62,688 bases of DNA from an uncultured Bacilli bacterium (GCA_934099115.1 CAKOPK010000007.1:1-62688), one strand, 5' to 3'. Positions 34,091 to 42,598 are shown, counted from the first letter of the stretch. Notes: generated by a model from the letters alone, not told the origin. Numbers and translations are program-made.

Positions 34091-34114
34091 AGAAAAAAGA
34101 GCATAACTGCTCTT
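34091..34114 (-). terminator. Terminator of rpsP-khpA
   Basis: 7-bp stem AAGAGCA/TGCTCTT with a 4-nt loop followed by a T run on the minus strand, overlapping the khpA stop codon. Confidence 0.85.
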
Positions 34115-34358
34115 AGAATGAATCAATATTGACTTTTATTCTCTTGATATCGTGTAAGTAAGCATAAGCTTCTGTCATGGTTCTTATTGCTTTTACATTT
34201 TTGCCTTGTTTACCAATCACTGCACCCATATCTTCATTTGCAACTAATACTTCTACTGTTGTAGAATTATCTTCGTCATTAAAACAACTTACTTTTACCA
34301 TATCAGGATTTTTTACGATATTCGTAATTAAATAAGTTACAAATTCTGTAATATTCAT
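34113..34358 (-). CDS. khpA: KH-domain RNA-binding protein KhpA
   Basis: 81-aa single KH domain with the GxxG loop VIGKQGKNVKAIRT and helix YAYLHDIKRIKV. KhpA binds many RNAs, pairs with KhpB/Jag and affects cell elongation in Firmicutes. One nucleotide separates it from rpsP, the conserved rpsP-khpA order; ffh/rimM are not nearby. Confidence 0.94.
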   Translation of the reverse strand: MNITEFVTYLITNIVKNPDMVKVSCFNDEDNSTTVEVLVANEDMGAVIGKQGKNVKAIRTMTEAYAYLHDIKRIKVNIDSF

Positions 34359-34359
34359 A

Positions 34360-34635
34360 TTACTTACCTACTTTTTTAGATTCTGCATATTTAGCCATAA
34401 CACCTTGTTTTGATAAAATAGAACGTACAGTGTCTGTAGGTTGAGCTCCATTATTTAACCATTTTAATGCTAATTCTTCATTTACAGAGATTTCTGCTGG
34501 TTTTTTAATTGGATTATAAGTACCAACTGTTTCAATAAATCTTCCATCTCTTGGACTTCTAGCATCAGCGGCTACAATACGATAAAAAGGTTTTTGTTTA
34601 GAACCCATTCTCTTTAATCTTAATTTAACTGCCAT
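34360..34635 (-). CDS. rpsP: 30S ribosomal protein S16
   Basis: 91 aa, full length. Signature VKLRLKRMGSKQKPFYRIV then DARSPRDGRFIE and GTYNPIKK; C-terminal LKWLNNGAQPTDTVRSIL. Start with AGGAGG site (GGAGGCAAACAATTATG). First gene of the rpsP-khpA operon. Confidence 0.98.
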   Translation of the reverse strand: MAVKLRLKRMGSKQKPFYRIVAADARSPRDGRFIETVGTYNPIKKPAEISVNEELALKWLNNGAQPTDTVRSILSKQGVMAKYAESKKVGK

Positions 34636-34660
34636 AATTGTTTGCCTCCTTTGTTACTTC

Positions 34661-34706
34661 ATTTTATCATAGCCACAATACACTTGTCAACCTTTTTTGG
34701 TTGACA
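34661..34706 (-). promoter_or_regulatory. rpsP promoter overlapped by an inverted repeat
   Basis: Minus strand TTGACA (34685-34690), 18-nt spacer, TAAAAT (34661-34666). The -35 box is one arm of an 8-bp inverted repeat TGTCAACC-AAAAAA-GGTTGACA (34685-34706) that could also be a weak hairpin after cotE. Confidence 0.65.
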
Positions 34707-34716
34707 CTGGTTAATT

Positions 34717-35244
34717 TTATTCTAAATAATCTTCCGTGACAGAATCTATTTCTTCAACACTAGAATCATCTACATCATCGATGATGTCATAATCATCTGG
34801 GTCATCCTCTACTGTTACTTTAATCATAGTATTTCCGACTACTTCAATGCCCAATTCTTTTTCAATAGATAAATGAACATTATTTCCCTCTATTTGAACA
34901 TCCGTCACAGTTGGCTGATTTAAACTGCGAACTATAATCTCTGAAGAACTGTCTAATTTATGTCCATCCCTCAGACGAATATTCATTTTTTCTTCATATT
35001 GAAATTTCTTAGTAGTTACTGCGGTTTTTGTATCATTTTGATATGAATACCAGACATTTACATCAAATGAACCACGGACTACAATTACCCCATTTTGATT
35101 ACTTCCACTAAAGGAATGATTAATAACCCAACAACCTAAAATAGTATCTGGAGTTTCTTCAGGGCGAACAACAAATTTCGAAACACTATTTTTTTTGGCT
35201 TTTCCTACAACTGCCTTTGTCACTATCTCTTTATAACTTGCCAC
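34717..35244 (-). CDS. cotE: CotE-family outer spore coat morphogenetic protein
   Basis: In Bacillus subtilis CotE organises the outer spore coat. This 175-aa product resembles it along the whole length: N-terminus YKEIVTKAVVGKAKK, ILGCWVINHSFSGS, RGSFDVNVWYSYQNDTKT, KLRLRDG-type segment MNIRLRDGHKLD, LNQPTVTDVQI, EKELGIEVVGNTMIKVTVE and an acidic Asp/Glu tail, just as CotE. Start is GTG with GAGGAGG 8 nt upstream. Monocistronic by position: rpsP has its own promoter. Implies an endospore-forming ability or ancestry. Confidence 0.9.
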   Translation of the reverse strand: MASYKEIVTKAVVGKAKKNSVSKFVVRPEETPDTILGCWVINHSFSGSNQNGVIVVRGSFDVNVWYSYQNDTKTAVTTKKFQYEEKMNIRLRDGHKLDSSSEIIVRSLNQPTVTDVQIEGNNVHLSIEKELGIEVVGNTMIKVTVEDDPDDYDIIDDVDDSSVEEIDSVTEDYLE

Positions 35245-35363
35245 TTTTATTCCTCCTCTATTTTAATCTATGCAAACGTATGACAAAAGTACACTTTTTA
35301 TTTTCTTTTTCTATATAAATCTATAAATTAATGATATAATAAATAATATGAGGTGAATTTAAA

Positions 35364-35747
35364 ATGGACAATCAAGATTGTATTTTTTGTAAAATAGCTA
35401 ATAATTTAATACCTAGTAAGACAATTTATGAAGATGATTATGTAAAAGTTATTATGGATGTTAATCCAGTTGTAGATGGTCATGCTTTAGTTATTCCTAA
35501 AAAACATTATACTGATTTCTTAAGTTTAGATTTAGAAATCAGAAATCATATTATGAATGTTGCTAATGATTTAGCTCCTAAGTTTATGGAAAAATTAGGT
35601 AGTACCGGTATTACTCTATTAGTAAATTATGGTGATACTCAAAAAGTTAAACATTTTCATTTACATCTTTTACCAGATTATTGTAAAAAAACTGTTGACC
35701 ATTTAAAAAGAAGTATTGATGAAAATTATGCTATTTTAAAAGACTAA
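35364..35747 (+). CDS. HIT-family nucleotide hydrolase/transferase
   Basis: 127-aa histidine-triad protein. CIFCKIANNLIPSKTIYEDD at the N-terminus with CxxC, GHALVIPKKHY, and the triad HFHLHLLP near residue 112. Members hydrolyse nucleoside phosphoramidates or dinucleotides. The C-terminus is typical of the Hit/HinT group. ATG with AGGTG upstream; the preceding AT-rich stretch contains TATAAT. Confidence 0.95.
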   Translation: MDNQDCIFCKIANNLIPSKTIYEDDYVKVIMDVNPVVDGHALVIPKKHYTDFLSLDLEIRNHIMNVANDLAPKFMEKLGSTGITLLVNYGDTQKVKHFHLHLLPDYCKKTVDHLKRSIDENYAILKD

Positions 35748-35789
35748 ATGATATGCACACAATTAAAGAGACATATTATTTAGTCTTTT
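35738..35789. terminator. Bidirectional hairpin between HIT gene and micro-ORF
   Basis: Perfect 12-bp inverted repeat AAAAGACTAAAT/ATTTAGTCTTTT (35738-35749, 35778-35789) separated by 28 nt. It overlaps the HIT stop and sits 4 nt beyond the stop of the convergent micro-ORF, so can end both transcripts. Confidence 0.6.
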
Positions 35790-35792
35790 CTT

Positions 35793-35921
35793 TTATTCAA
35801 ATAAAATATGCATTAAGTATTGAATATGAATATACCGAATAATAAAGCTTATTTTTTGTTTTAAAACTCTTATTGCGTTTCCTCCGGTTATTTTTATTAG
35901 ATTATTATTTTCTAAAATCAT
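35793..35921 (-). CDS. 42-aa micro-ORF with double-glycine leader-like N-terminus
   Basis: Short gene with all expected parts: promoter-like TTTACT-N17-TAAAAT with extended TG, GAAAGG about 6 nt before ATG, and a hairpin just after the stop. The product starts MILENNNLIKITGG, which matches the double-glycine leader pattern at L-12, L-7, I-4, G-2 and G-1; the remainder (NAIRVLKQKISFIIRY through ILFE, 28 aa) is cationic and hydrophobic. This would fit a class II bacteriocin or peptide pheromone precursor. Alternative: a shortened YabP/YqfC-type sporulation protein, whose beta pattern (ITGGNAIRV ... ISF ... IHI) is similar. No C39-peptidase ABC transporter is in the window. Confidence 0.5.
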   Translation of the reverse strand: MILENNNLIKITGGNAIRVLKQKISFIIRYIHIQYLMHILFE

Positions 35922-35944
35922 TATTACCTTTCTAACGAGTGAAC

Positions 35945-35980
35945 AGTTTTATTTTAGCATACCTTTTTAGATAAGTAAAT
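35945..35980 (-). promoter_or_regulatory. Promoter of the 42-aa micro-ORF
   Basis: Minus strand TTTACT, 17-nt spacer ending TATGC, then TAAAAT (about 35954-35959); the TG makes an extended -10. The -35 lies in the end of the DUF3298 gene. Confidence 0.5.
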
Positions 35981-36470
35981 TATTAGATAAATATTTTATT
36001 GGTATTAAAATATCTATTTCACCACTGCTCCAAGGCCCTACTGTATAGGGTGGAAAAATCACTTTTACTGTATCATTAGAAAACATAATATATTGGAATG
36101 CTTCTTTAGAAAGATTGTTTTTGTAATCATCAAAAAGAACTTCTTTTTGATTCTCTAACTCTTTTAAAGAAAGATTATAAACATTAGTATAAAAAGTATC
36201 TTTATCTTTTATCATATCATCAAGAGTAAGCCATTTTTTAGTATAAGAATTATAATAAAATATTTTATCTTCTCTTATATTATGGGCTCCTCCTGTAAAA
36301 TACAAGAATATTATATGAATACTATATATTCCTTGATATTCGGATATTTCATAGGTAGCATTGAAACTATTTACGTTTAAGTTTTCTTTTTTTATTAATT
36401 CTTGATATTCTAGATGCTTATTATTTATATATTCATTTAATTCGTTTTCAAATATATATGTATTATACAT
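35967..36470 (-). CDS. DUF3298 (RsiV-like) domain protein without signal peptide
   Basis: 167 aa resembling the RsiV/PdaC extracytoplasmic domain pair: DUF4163-like beginning (NELNEYINNKHLEYQEL, YSIHIIFLYFTGGAHN) and DUF3298 with YNSYTKKWLTLDDMI and IFPPYTVGPWSSGEIDILIP. Relatives are exported; this one begins directly at MYNTYIFEN with no membrane segment, although the ribosome-binding site CGGAGG is well placed 6-7 nt upstream. Either it is cytoplasmic, or its exported N-terminus has been lost. The peptidoglycan deacetylase at 51465 carries the same domain type. Confidence 0.75.
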   Translation of the reverse strand: MYNTYIFENELNEYINNKHLEYQELIKKENLNVNSFNATYEISEYQGIYSIHIIFLYFTGGAHNIREDKIFYYNSYTKKWLTLDDMIKDKDTFYTNVYNLSLKELENQKEVLFDDYKNNLSKEAFQYIMFSNDTVKVIFPPYTVGPWSSGEIDILIPIKYLSNNLLI

Positions 36471-36493
36471 ATTGTTTCCTCCGTTTTATTATA

Positions 36494-36520
36494 TGAAAAA
36501 AATAGAGAATCCTCTATTTC
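36494..36520 (-). terminator. Terminator of the recD2 operon
   Basis: 9-bp stem GAAATAGAG/CTCTATTTT with a 4-nt loop followed by seven T on the minus strand, right after the 51-aa ORF stop. Confidence 0.85.
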
Positions 36521-36669
36521 ATTTGGCTTAATTTATTATTTGCAACATCCATCGCATTATTTACTAACTGAACAGCTTTATTCTTTGTTTTTTTATTTTT
36601 TAAAGCAATAGTCATCATACCAGCTCCTACTAAGAAAGCGGCCATACTTCCTGCCATCATTTTTTTCAT
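36514..36669 (-). CDS. Small membrane-associated protein, 51 aa
   Basis: ATG with GGTGA 6 nt upstream, 18 nt after recD2. The product MKKMMAGSMAAFLVGAGMMT begins with a Gly/Ala/Met hydrophobic helix, followed by a basic KNKKTKNK patch and an amphipathic helix (LVNNAMDVANNKLSQM). Resembles short YtxH-like or uncharacterised single-pass proteins of Bacilli. Ends at a strong terminator, so last gene of the mtaB-recD2 operon. Function unknown. Confidence 0.65.
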   Translation of the reverse strand: MKKMMAGSMAAFLVGAGMMTIALKNKKTKNKAVQLVNNAMDVANNKLSQMK

Positions 36670-36687
36670 TTTTATTCACCATCCATT

Positions 36688-38901
36688 TCATTCGTTTATA
36701 GTATGTTCAGAATGATAAAATTTATGTAATAATTTATCTTTTAGAGTTGTTTTTCTAGAGCTGGAATAATCATTATGAACAGCCATCATAAAGCTTTTAG
36801 CTTCTCCAATTAGAATTAAGCTTTTTTTAGCTCGTGATACTCCTGTATAAATTAATTTATTATATAACATTTTATAATATCCTTTAGAAATAGGCAAAAT
36901 AACATGAGAAAATTCACTACCTTGGCTTTTATGAATAGTAATGGCATATGCATGTTTTACTTGAAACATATCTTCTTTGGTATATTCTACTCTATTTCCT
37001 TCAAAATCAATTATAATCGTATCTTTTTTGCCTTTTTTCTCTATTTTTCTTATAAAACCTATATCGCCATTAAAAACATTACAATCAGGATTATTTTGCA
37101 ATTGTAATACTTTATCATTTTCTCGATAAGTAATTTCTCCTATTCTTATTTCTTCTTTTTCTGTACTGCTAGGATTAAATAAACTTTGTAATTCAATATT
37201 TAAATTATCAATACCATTTTCACCTTTATACATGGGTGCTAATATTTGGATATCATTTTCATTTAAGCCTTTTTCTTTACTCATAAGACATATTTTTTTA
37301 ATCATATCCTTTATATATTTACTATCTACTTCTAAAAAATTATAATCATCTTTTTGAGTAATAAAATCTTCACTTAGCTCTTTATTTTTGATTTCTAAAG
37401 CTAAATATGGAATATATGAATTAGCACTTTGACGATAGATTTGTTCTAAAGGACAAAAAGGAAATAAATCACTTTCTATTAAATCATTTAAAACAAGGCC
37501 TGCTCCTACACTAGGAAGTTGAAAAACATCTCCTACCATGATTAATTGAACGTTTTTTCTAATTCCTTTTAATAAAGCATCAAATAAATGGATATCAATC
37601 ATACTCATTTCATCTACGATTATTAAGTCTTCCATTGATTTATGAAATTCATTAATTCCAAAGTTATTAGTATCTTTATTCCATTTTAAGTATCTATGAA
37701 TTGTCATAGCAGGCATTCCTGTTGAAGAAGACATCTTTTTACTTGCTCTTCCTGTGGGTGCTAAAAGTGCAATATGAGCTAAAGCTTCCATAGGACTATA
37801 TTTATGCATTTTAATATATAACTTTACAATTGCATTAATAATTGTTGTCTTTCCTGTTCCTGGGCCTCCTGATATAATTGTAACTTTATTTTCTAATGCT
37901 TCTTTAATGGCTCTTTTTTGGTCTTCATTATAAGATACTCCTCTTTCTTCTTCTAATAGACTTATTTCTTCATTAAAGTTATAAATTGGGGTTTTATTAT
38001 TTTCAGATATATCATATAAATTCTCAGCGACATCTTCTTCAGCTTCATAAAACTCTCTTAAATAATAGAAATTATTTTCTACTATGATTTTATTTTCTTC
38101 TTCTAGAGAATAAATTGCTTCTTCCCATATTATGTCATCAATATCTAGACTAAATACTCTTTTTAGTGTATCTATAATTTCTTCTTTATAAGAATAAGTA
38201 TCTCCCGTATGCATACTTAATCTTTTTAATGCTTCTAAAATACAAGCTTTTATTCGTATTTCATCATACTCTTTATGAGATTTTTTATATATAAAATCTA
38301 CTTTATCAAAATCAATTAGTTCTGTTAATAAATATAAGTTGGATTCTAAAATATATTTGGTTGTTTCTTGAAACTTTTTATATATTTTAGTCGCTTCTGG
38401 GATAGAAAAACCTAATTCTTTTAATTTTAATAAAGCATCATCAGCATCGGAATAAGCAAGAATAGAATTACGGATAGTATTTGCTTTTTCTTCTGTAAGA
38501 CCAATAACATCTATTAAGATGCGTTCATCTTTTTTGATTTTCTCTAGGGCATTTAGTCCAAGAATATTTACTATTTTTTGTGCTGTTTTTTCACCACAGC
38601 CTTTGATTAGAGAACTACTTAAAAATTGAATTACTGCATCTTCACTGGTTAATTCTTCTTTTTCATAAGAATCTACTTTATATTGAAAACCAAATCTTTC
38701 ATGTTTTAGAGATGAACCATAAAGAGTAAATACTTCTTCAGTATTAATATCTAAAAAAGAACCTGTAATAGTAACCGTTTTATTAACATATTCACTCATT
38801 GCTTTATCATTTGTTTCTTTAACACGAAAAACAGCTACTACGTAGCCATTATCTTTGTTTTGATAGATTATATTTCGTATTTTACCGCGGATATAATTCA
38901 T
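36688..38901 (-). CDS. recD2: RecD2-type ATP-dependent 5'-3' DNA helicase
   Basis: 737 aa. N-terminal OB-like region (YIRGKIRNIIYQNKDNGYVVAVF), tandem helix-hairpin-helix (SSLIKGCGEKTAQKIV), then SF1 helicase: Walker A ISGGPGTGKTTII near 345, LIVDEMSMID, VGDVFQLPSVGAG, and C-terminal HAYAITIHKSQGSEF and YTGVSRAKKSLILIG. RecD2 acts in DNA repair and replication-fork restart in bacteria lacking RecBC context. Start ATG has GAGGTAG upstream. Confidence 0.96.
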   Translation of the reverse strand: MNYIRGKIRNIIYQNKDNGYVVAVFRVKETNDKAMSEYVNKTVTITGSFLDINTEEVFTLYGSSLKHERFGFQYKVDSYEKEELTSEDAVIQFLSSSLIKGCGEKTAQKIVNILGLNALEKIKKDERILIDVIGLTEEKANTIRNSILAYSDADDALLKLKELGFSIPEATKIYKKFQETTKYILESNLYLLTELIDFDKVDFIYKKSHKEYDEIRIKACILEALKRLSMHTGDTYSYKEEIIDTLKRVFSLDIDDIIWEEAIYSLEEENKIIVENNFYYLREFYEAEEDVAENLYDISENNKTPIYNFNEEISLLEEERGVSYNEDQKRAIKEALENKVTIISGGPGTGKTTIINAIVKLYIKMHKYSPMEALAHIALLAPTGRASKKMSSSTGMPAMTIHRYLKWNKDTNNFGINEFHKSMEDLIIVDEMSMIDIHLFDALLKGIRKNVQLIMVGDVFQLPSVGAGLVLNDLIESDLFPFCPLEQIYRQSANSYIPYLALEIKNKELSEDFITQKDDYNFLEVDSKYIKDMIKKICLMSKEKGLNENDIQILAPMYKGENGIDNLNIELQSLFNPSSTEKEEIRIGEITYRENDKVLQLQNNPDCNVFNGDIGFIRKIEKKGKKDTIIIDFEGNRVEYTKEDMFQVKHAYAITIHKSQGSEFSHVILPISKGYYKMLYNKLIYTGVSRAKKSLILIGEAKSFMMAVHNDYSSSRKTTLKDKLLHKFYHSEHTINE

Positions 38902-38911
38902 AAACTACCTC

Positions 38912-39385
38912 TTATCTTTTGGGACCAGGGAATGATATAACGTTAGGTTTATATACAAATTCTTTTGTTATAGGGTCTAGTTCAAAAACATCTCCTGCAT
39001 CGTTTTTTATTAAAGTATGTTCACTATTTAAATATACATACTTTTTTTGTTTATATACAAAAAATTCTTCTTCATTTTCTCCATGGGCATCACAACAAAT
39101 AGAATATAGGCCATTATCATCAAAATAGACACGATAGCCTTCATAACTTAGATGATAAGTTCTGCCTTTTTCATCAATATATGTTTTTGTTGCGTCATAT
39201 TCTGGTTCTTCTGACTTTAATTCTATTTCTTTTTCAAGGCTGCCACTTGGAGTATAATGATATCCTTTTTCTAAAGCTTCAAAAGCTTTTTGAGCTTTAT
39301 AATCTTCTGATTTAGGCAAATCAATTATATTTGTTTTTGAAGTTAATTCAGGGTCGTTTTCCCAATCAAATAGTTCTTTTTTCAT
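38912..39385 (-). CDS. Uncharacterised acidic cytoplasmic protein, 157 aa
   Basis: No family recognised. No membrane segment; rich in Glu, Tyr and Asp. Contains paired beta-hairpin-like repeats around YIDEKGRTYHLSYEGYRVYFDDNG and KKYVYLNSEHTLIKNDAGD, plus a CC pair (SICCDAHGENEEEF). ATG at 39385 has GAGGTG upstream; the GTG three codons earlier is part of that site. Between mtaB (16-nt gap) and recD2 (10-nt gap), so part of the same operon. Confidence 0.7.
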   Translation of the reverse strand: MKKELFDWENDPELTSKTNIIDLPKSEDYKAQKAFEALEKGYHYTPSGSLEKEIELKSEEPEYDATKTYIDEKGRTYHLSYEGYRVYFDDNGLYSICCDAHGENEEEFFVYKQKKYVYLNSEHTLIKNDAGDVFELDPITKEFVYKPNVISFPGPKR

Positions 39386-39401
39386 TTTTAACACCTCTTA
39401 T

Positions 39402-40691
39402 TTATATTGTTACTTCTTCATTACAGGTAACAATATTCCCAATTAATAAATCTCCTTTTAAAGCTTCAATATGTACTGTATAATTATTATTTAGTAATAC
39501 TTCTTTTGGAATTGCTACTTTTAAATAATTAGACGTGTGACCAATTGTATAGCAAGATGAATATTCTTCTGTTAAGACATTTACATCTTTACCAATAAAT
39601 TTAGACATATAAGCATCCTCTAATTCTTTGGATAGGTTTCCTAAAACTTTTGCTCGTTCTTTTTTTACAGTATTTTCTACTTGGGGCATAAAACTAGCTG
39701 CTGTACCATTTCTTAAAGAATATGGAAAAACATGCATTTTACTAAATTCTATAGATTTACAAAAGTCTAAGTATTCTTTAAAGTCATTATCTGTTTCATA
39801 GGGATGACCTACAATACAATCAGTTGTAATAGATATATCAGGTCTAATTTCTCTAATCTTATTTATTTTATTATGATAATAAGCTAAATCATATTTACGA
39901 TTCATTCTTTTTAAAATAGCATCACTTCCACTTTGAAGAGGTATATGTAAGTGATTGGCAAGTTTTTTTGTAGTTGCTAGAGTATTTAAGAATTTATCAT
40001 CTAGTTCTGTAATTTCAATACTAGATAAACGTATACGCTCTAATTTTTCAATATTTGCTAAGGCTGTGATTAAATCACTTAAATCATGCCCACTATCTTG
40101 ATAAGAACCTGTATGAATACCAGTTAAAACTATTTCTTTATGACCATTTTCTGTTAATATACGAGCCTCTTCTAATACTTCATTAAAGTTTTTACTGCGA
40201 ATATTACCTCTTGTATAAGGAATAATACAGTAAGAACAAAAATTATTGCATCCGTCTTGGATTTTGATAAAAGCTCTAGTATGAGTTGTAAATTTTTTAA
40301 CTCTCATATCTTCAAAATCTAACTCCCGATTATTTGTTATATAATTATATATTTCTTTGTTTTCTAAATAGTTGTTTATAAGTGCTACAATATTACTTTT
40401 ACCCCTATTACCTATCAATATTTGGATATTTAAATCTTGGTATTTACTTATATCATTTTGGGTAGAACATCCACATACTACTAGAATAGCATTGGGATTT
40501 TCTCTTCTGGATTTGCGAACTAATTTTAATGATTTATGGTCCGCCATATTCGTAACACTACAAGTATTTACAATAATAATATTAGGTTTTTCTTCGTTAT
40601 AGATAAATCCTGCTTTTTTTAAACTTTCAAGCATATACTCACTTTCATAAGTATTTACTTTACATCCTAAAGTAATAATATTAAACTTCAT
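39402..40691 (-). CDS. mtaB: tRNA t6A37 methylthiotransferase
   Basis: Radical-SAM enzyme adding a methylthio group to t6A37 of tRNAs reading ANN codons. 429 aa. N-terminal cluster domain with Cys in TLGCKVNTYES, NTCSVTNMAD and VCGCS; radical-SAM site GCNNFCSYCIIPYTRG (about 148-163); C-terminal TRAM-like domain. The first motif LGCKVN distinguishes MtaB from MiaB (LGCQMN). Confidence 0.95.
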   Translation of the reverse strand: MKFNIITLGCKVNTYESEYMLESLKKAGFIYNEEKPNIIIVNTCSVTNMADHKSLKLVRKSRRENPNAILVVCGCSTQNDISKYQDLNIQILIGNRGKSNIVALINNYLENKEIYNYITNNRELDFEDMRVKKFTTHTRAFIKIQDGCNNFCSYCIIPYTRGNIRSKNFNEVLEEARILTENGHKEIVLTGIHTGSYQDSGHDLSDLITALANIEKLERIRLSSIEITELDDKFLNTLATTKKLANHLHIPLQSGSDAILKRMNRKYDLAYYHNKINKIREIRPDISITTDCIVGHPYETDNDFKEYLDFCKSIEFSKMHVFPYSLRNGTAASFMPQVENTVKKERAKVLGNLSKELEDAYMSKFIGKDVNVLTEEYSSCYTIGHTSNYLKVAIPKEVLLNNNYTVHIEALKGDLLIGNIVTCNEEVTI

Positions 40692-40708
40692 AATAACCCC
40701 CCATACCC

Positions 40709-41209
40709 CTAATTTAAAGTTTTTTGTAATTTTTTTAAAGCTTCTAAAAAAGCTTCTTCTTTTTCATATGATATTACTGATACATTTAATTCTGGTTTTA
40801 CTACTACATCAGTATTTAATAAATGATTTAAATCAACTTTTTTAATTGTTAAATCTTCATCAATATTTTCTTCTTCAGAATAATTAAGTGCAAAATCGTT
40901 CTTTCTTTTAATTAATTCATCATAACTAATAATTGCTTTTTCTTCTTGTTCTTCTTCATATTTATTTAAATTTATAGCATTAGGTTCTGCGTTTTCTAGA
41001 GCCTCTGTAATTGCTTTTAAATCATCTATTTCATCTTTTTTTTTAGGCATAATATCAATATTATTATCGTCTTCTTCTTCACTATTTTCTTTAATAAAAT
41101 AAATTAAAGTTATTACTAATAGCATTAGAGCTAAAACTGCAAAGAAAAAGATAATATCTACGAAAGTTAAAGTCTTAATAAATAAAATCATATCTTTAAA
41201 TACTTGCAT
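40709..41209 (-). CDS. Single-pass membrane protein with acidic cytoplasmic tail
   Basis: 166 aa. One hydrophobic helix (about 16-40, FVDIIFFFAVLALMLLVITLIYF) followed by a very acidic tail with repeated Glu/Asp runs and an amphipathic C-terminal helix (EEAFLEALKKLQKTL). No domain recognised. 17 nt upstream of mtaB on the same strand, probably cotranscribed. Layout resembles small scaffold or division-associated proteins of Bacilli, but that is only a resemblance. Confidence 0.6.
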   Translation of the reverse strand: MQVFKDMILFIKTLTFVDIIFFFAVLALMLLVITLIYFIKENSEEEDDNNIDIMPKKKDEIDDLKAITEALENAEPNAINLNKYEEEQEEKAIISYDELIKRKNDFALNYSEEENIDEDLTIKKVDLNHLLNTDVVVKPELNVSVISYEKEEAFLEALKKLQKTLN

Positions 41210-41299
41210 ATTATTTCACCACACCTTTATTTTACCAAAAATTAAACGAAGAGAAAAGATATATTAAACAATTTACATTTATTTTATAATTTGTTGACA

Positions 41300-42529
41300 C
41301 TATGATATAACATAAGGGTCTGTTATAGTACCAGTTCCCGTTACTACCGTTTTTTTATTAATATTTATGACTGGTCTTAAGCCACGATATAATGTTCCAT
41401 TTATATCACTTACTACTTTGCCATTTGTATCTATCGCAAAAGGATAAAAACCTTGACTAGAAAATTTTGCTATATTAGAAGTCCACCAATTATTTTCTAT
41501 AGCACTATTATATAAATAATAATCTTTATTTTCACTGGTTGTTAAGCCACCAGCATAGATTACTTCATCTGCAGTAATTAAGCCAATTTTAGAACTGTAT
41601 TTATCTCCTAAACAGTTAAATGTTGGGTTCATATCTGTCACAATTCTAGAATAAGCATTATATATCTTTTCCGTTTTACCGTTGTTGGATAATCCATCTT
41701 TACAATATTTTGCATTTGCTATGTAAGCTTCATAACTCTTTAAATTATTATCATAAAATGTTGTTAAAAAAGTAGAAATAGTATTATTTTCTAAGTCTTC
41801 ATAACCTTCATTGCTATTATGATAATTTGATAAAGTACTTGCTAGAGTGTCTAGTATTAATCTTACTGTACCATCACCATTAATTCTTACTATACGCCAT
41901 GAAAAGCCGGCGAATGCTACATAGTTATTAGACACTTTACCTCGAAAATAATACGTTGAACCATCATCATCTACATCTTCTATTAAGCCTTCATTGGTAT
42001 TAGATAACTCTCTTGCAACTGTTGTTATTGGCTTTTTCTTAACCGTATTATTTTTTAAGATTGTAGCATTAAAATATTCTTCAGTATCACTATTTGTTTT
42101 GATATTTAAACGAATGGTAGTTGCACTATTGTTTTTTATTTGTAAAGTAAAATTTATAGTGGCATTCCCTTCAATTTCTAAGTGTTCTCCTAAAATAAGT
42201 TTATCTTGTTCTAAAGTAATATCTTGATATTTAATACCTGTATCACTTGTTAAAGAATAGATGATATCTTCTTCATAGCCTTTTAAATTGTCTATTATAA
42301 TATCATAATAGAGAGTTTTATCACTATTATTTGTAACAGAAAAATGATATATACCATCACTATTTATTTCATTTCCTTCAATAAAATTAGCCGATAAATT
42401 ACCATCTACTAAGACAATTGTTTCTTCTTTTATAACACGATCATAAAAGAAATATAAAACTCCTATTGATAAGCAGATTGCTATTAAAAATCCTAAAAAA
42501 GTTAAACTCCTTTTATAGATAATTCCCAT
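41300..42529 (-). CDS. Membrane-anchored surface protein with WRIVRINGDGT domain
   Basis: 409 aa. N-terminal anchor (about 9-29), an Ig-like beta domain (about 35-160), a linker, then a C-terminal domain (about 185-405) beginning YYFRGKVSNNYVAFAGFSW and RIVRINGDGTVRLI, ending in a beta-rich tail. I recall this C-terminal module in many gut Bacilli surface proteins; no function is established to my knowledge. Two Cys (YCKDGL, FNCLGD) in the C-terminal domain could pair. No sorting signal. Monocistronic by spacing. Confidence 0.7.
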   Translation of the reverse strand: MGIIYKRSLTFLGFLIAICLSIGVLYFFYDRVIKEETIVLVDGNLSANFIEGNEINSDGIYHFSVTNNSDKTLYYDIIIDNLKGYEEDIIYSLTSDTGIKYQDITLEQDKLILGEHLEIEGNATINFTLQIKNNSATTIRLNIKTNSDTEEYFNATILKNNTVKKKPITTVARELSNTNEGLIEDVDDDGSTYYFRGKVSNNYVAFAGFSWRIVRINGDGTVRLILDTLASTLSNYHNSNEGYEDLENNTISTFLTTFYDNNLKSYEAYIANAKYCKDGLSNNGKTEKIYNAYSRIVTDMNPTFNCLGDKYSSKIGLITADEVIYAGGLTTSENKDYYLYNSAIENNWWTSNIAKFSSQGFYPFAIDTNGKVVSDINGTLYRGLRPVININKKTVVTGTGTITDPYVIS

Positions 42530-42598
42530 ATTAATCTTCCCCTTTTTTTAAGTATATCGGTTATTCCTCTAATTGTCAATTTTCAATTCTTAAAAATT

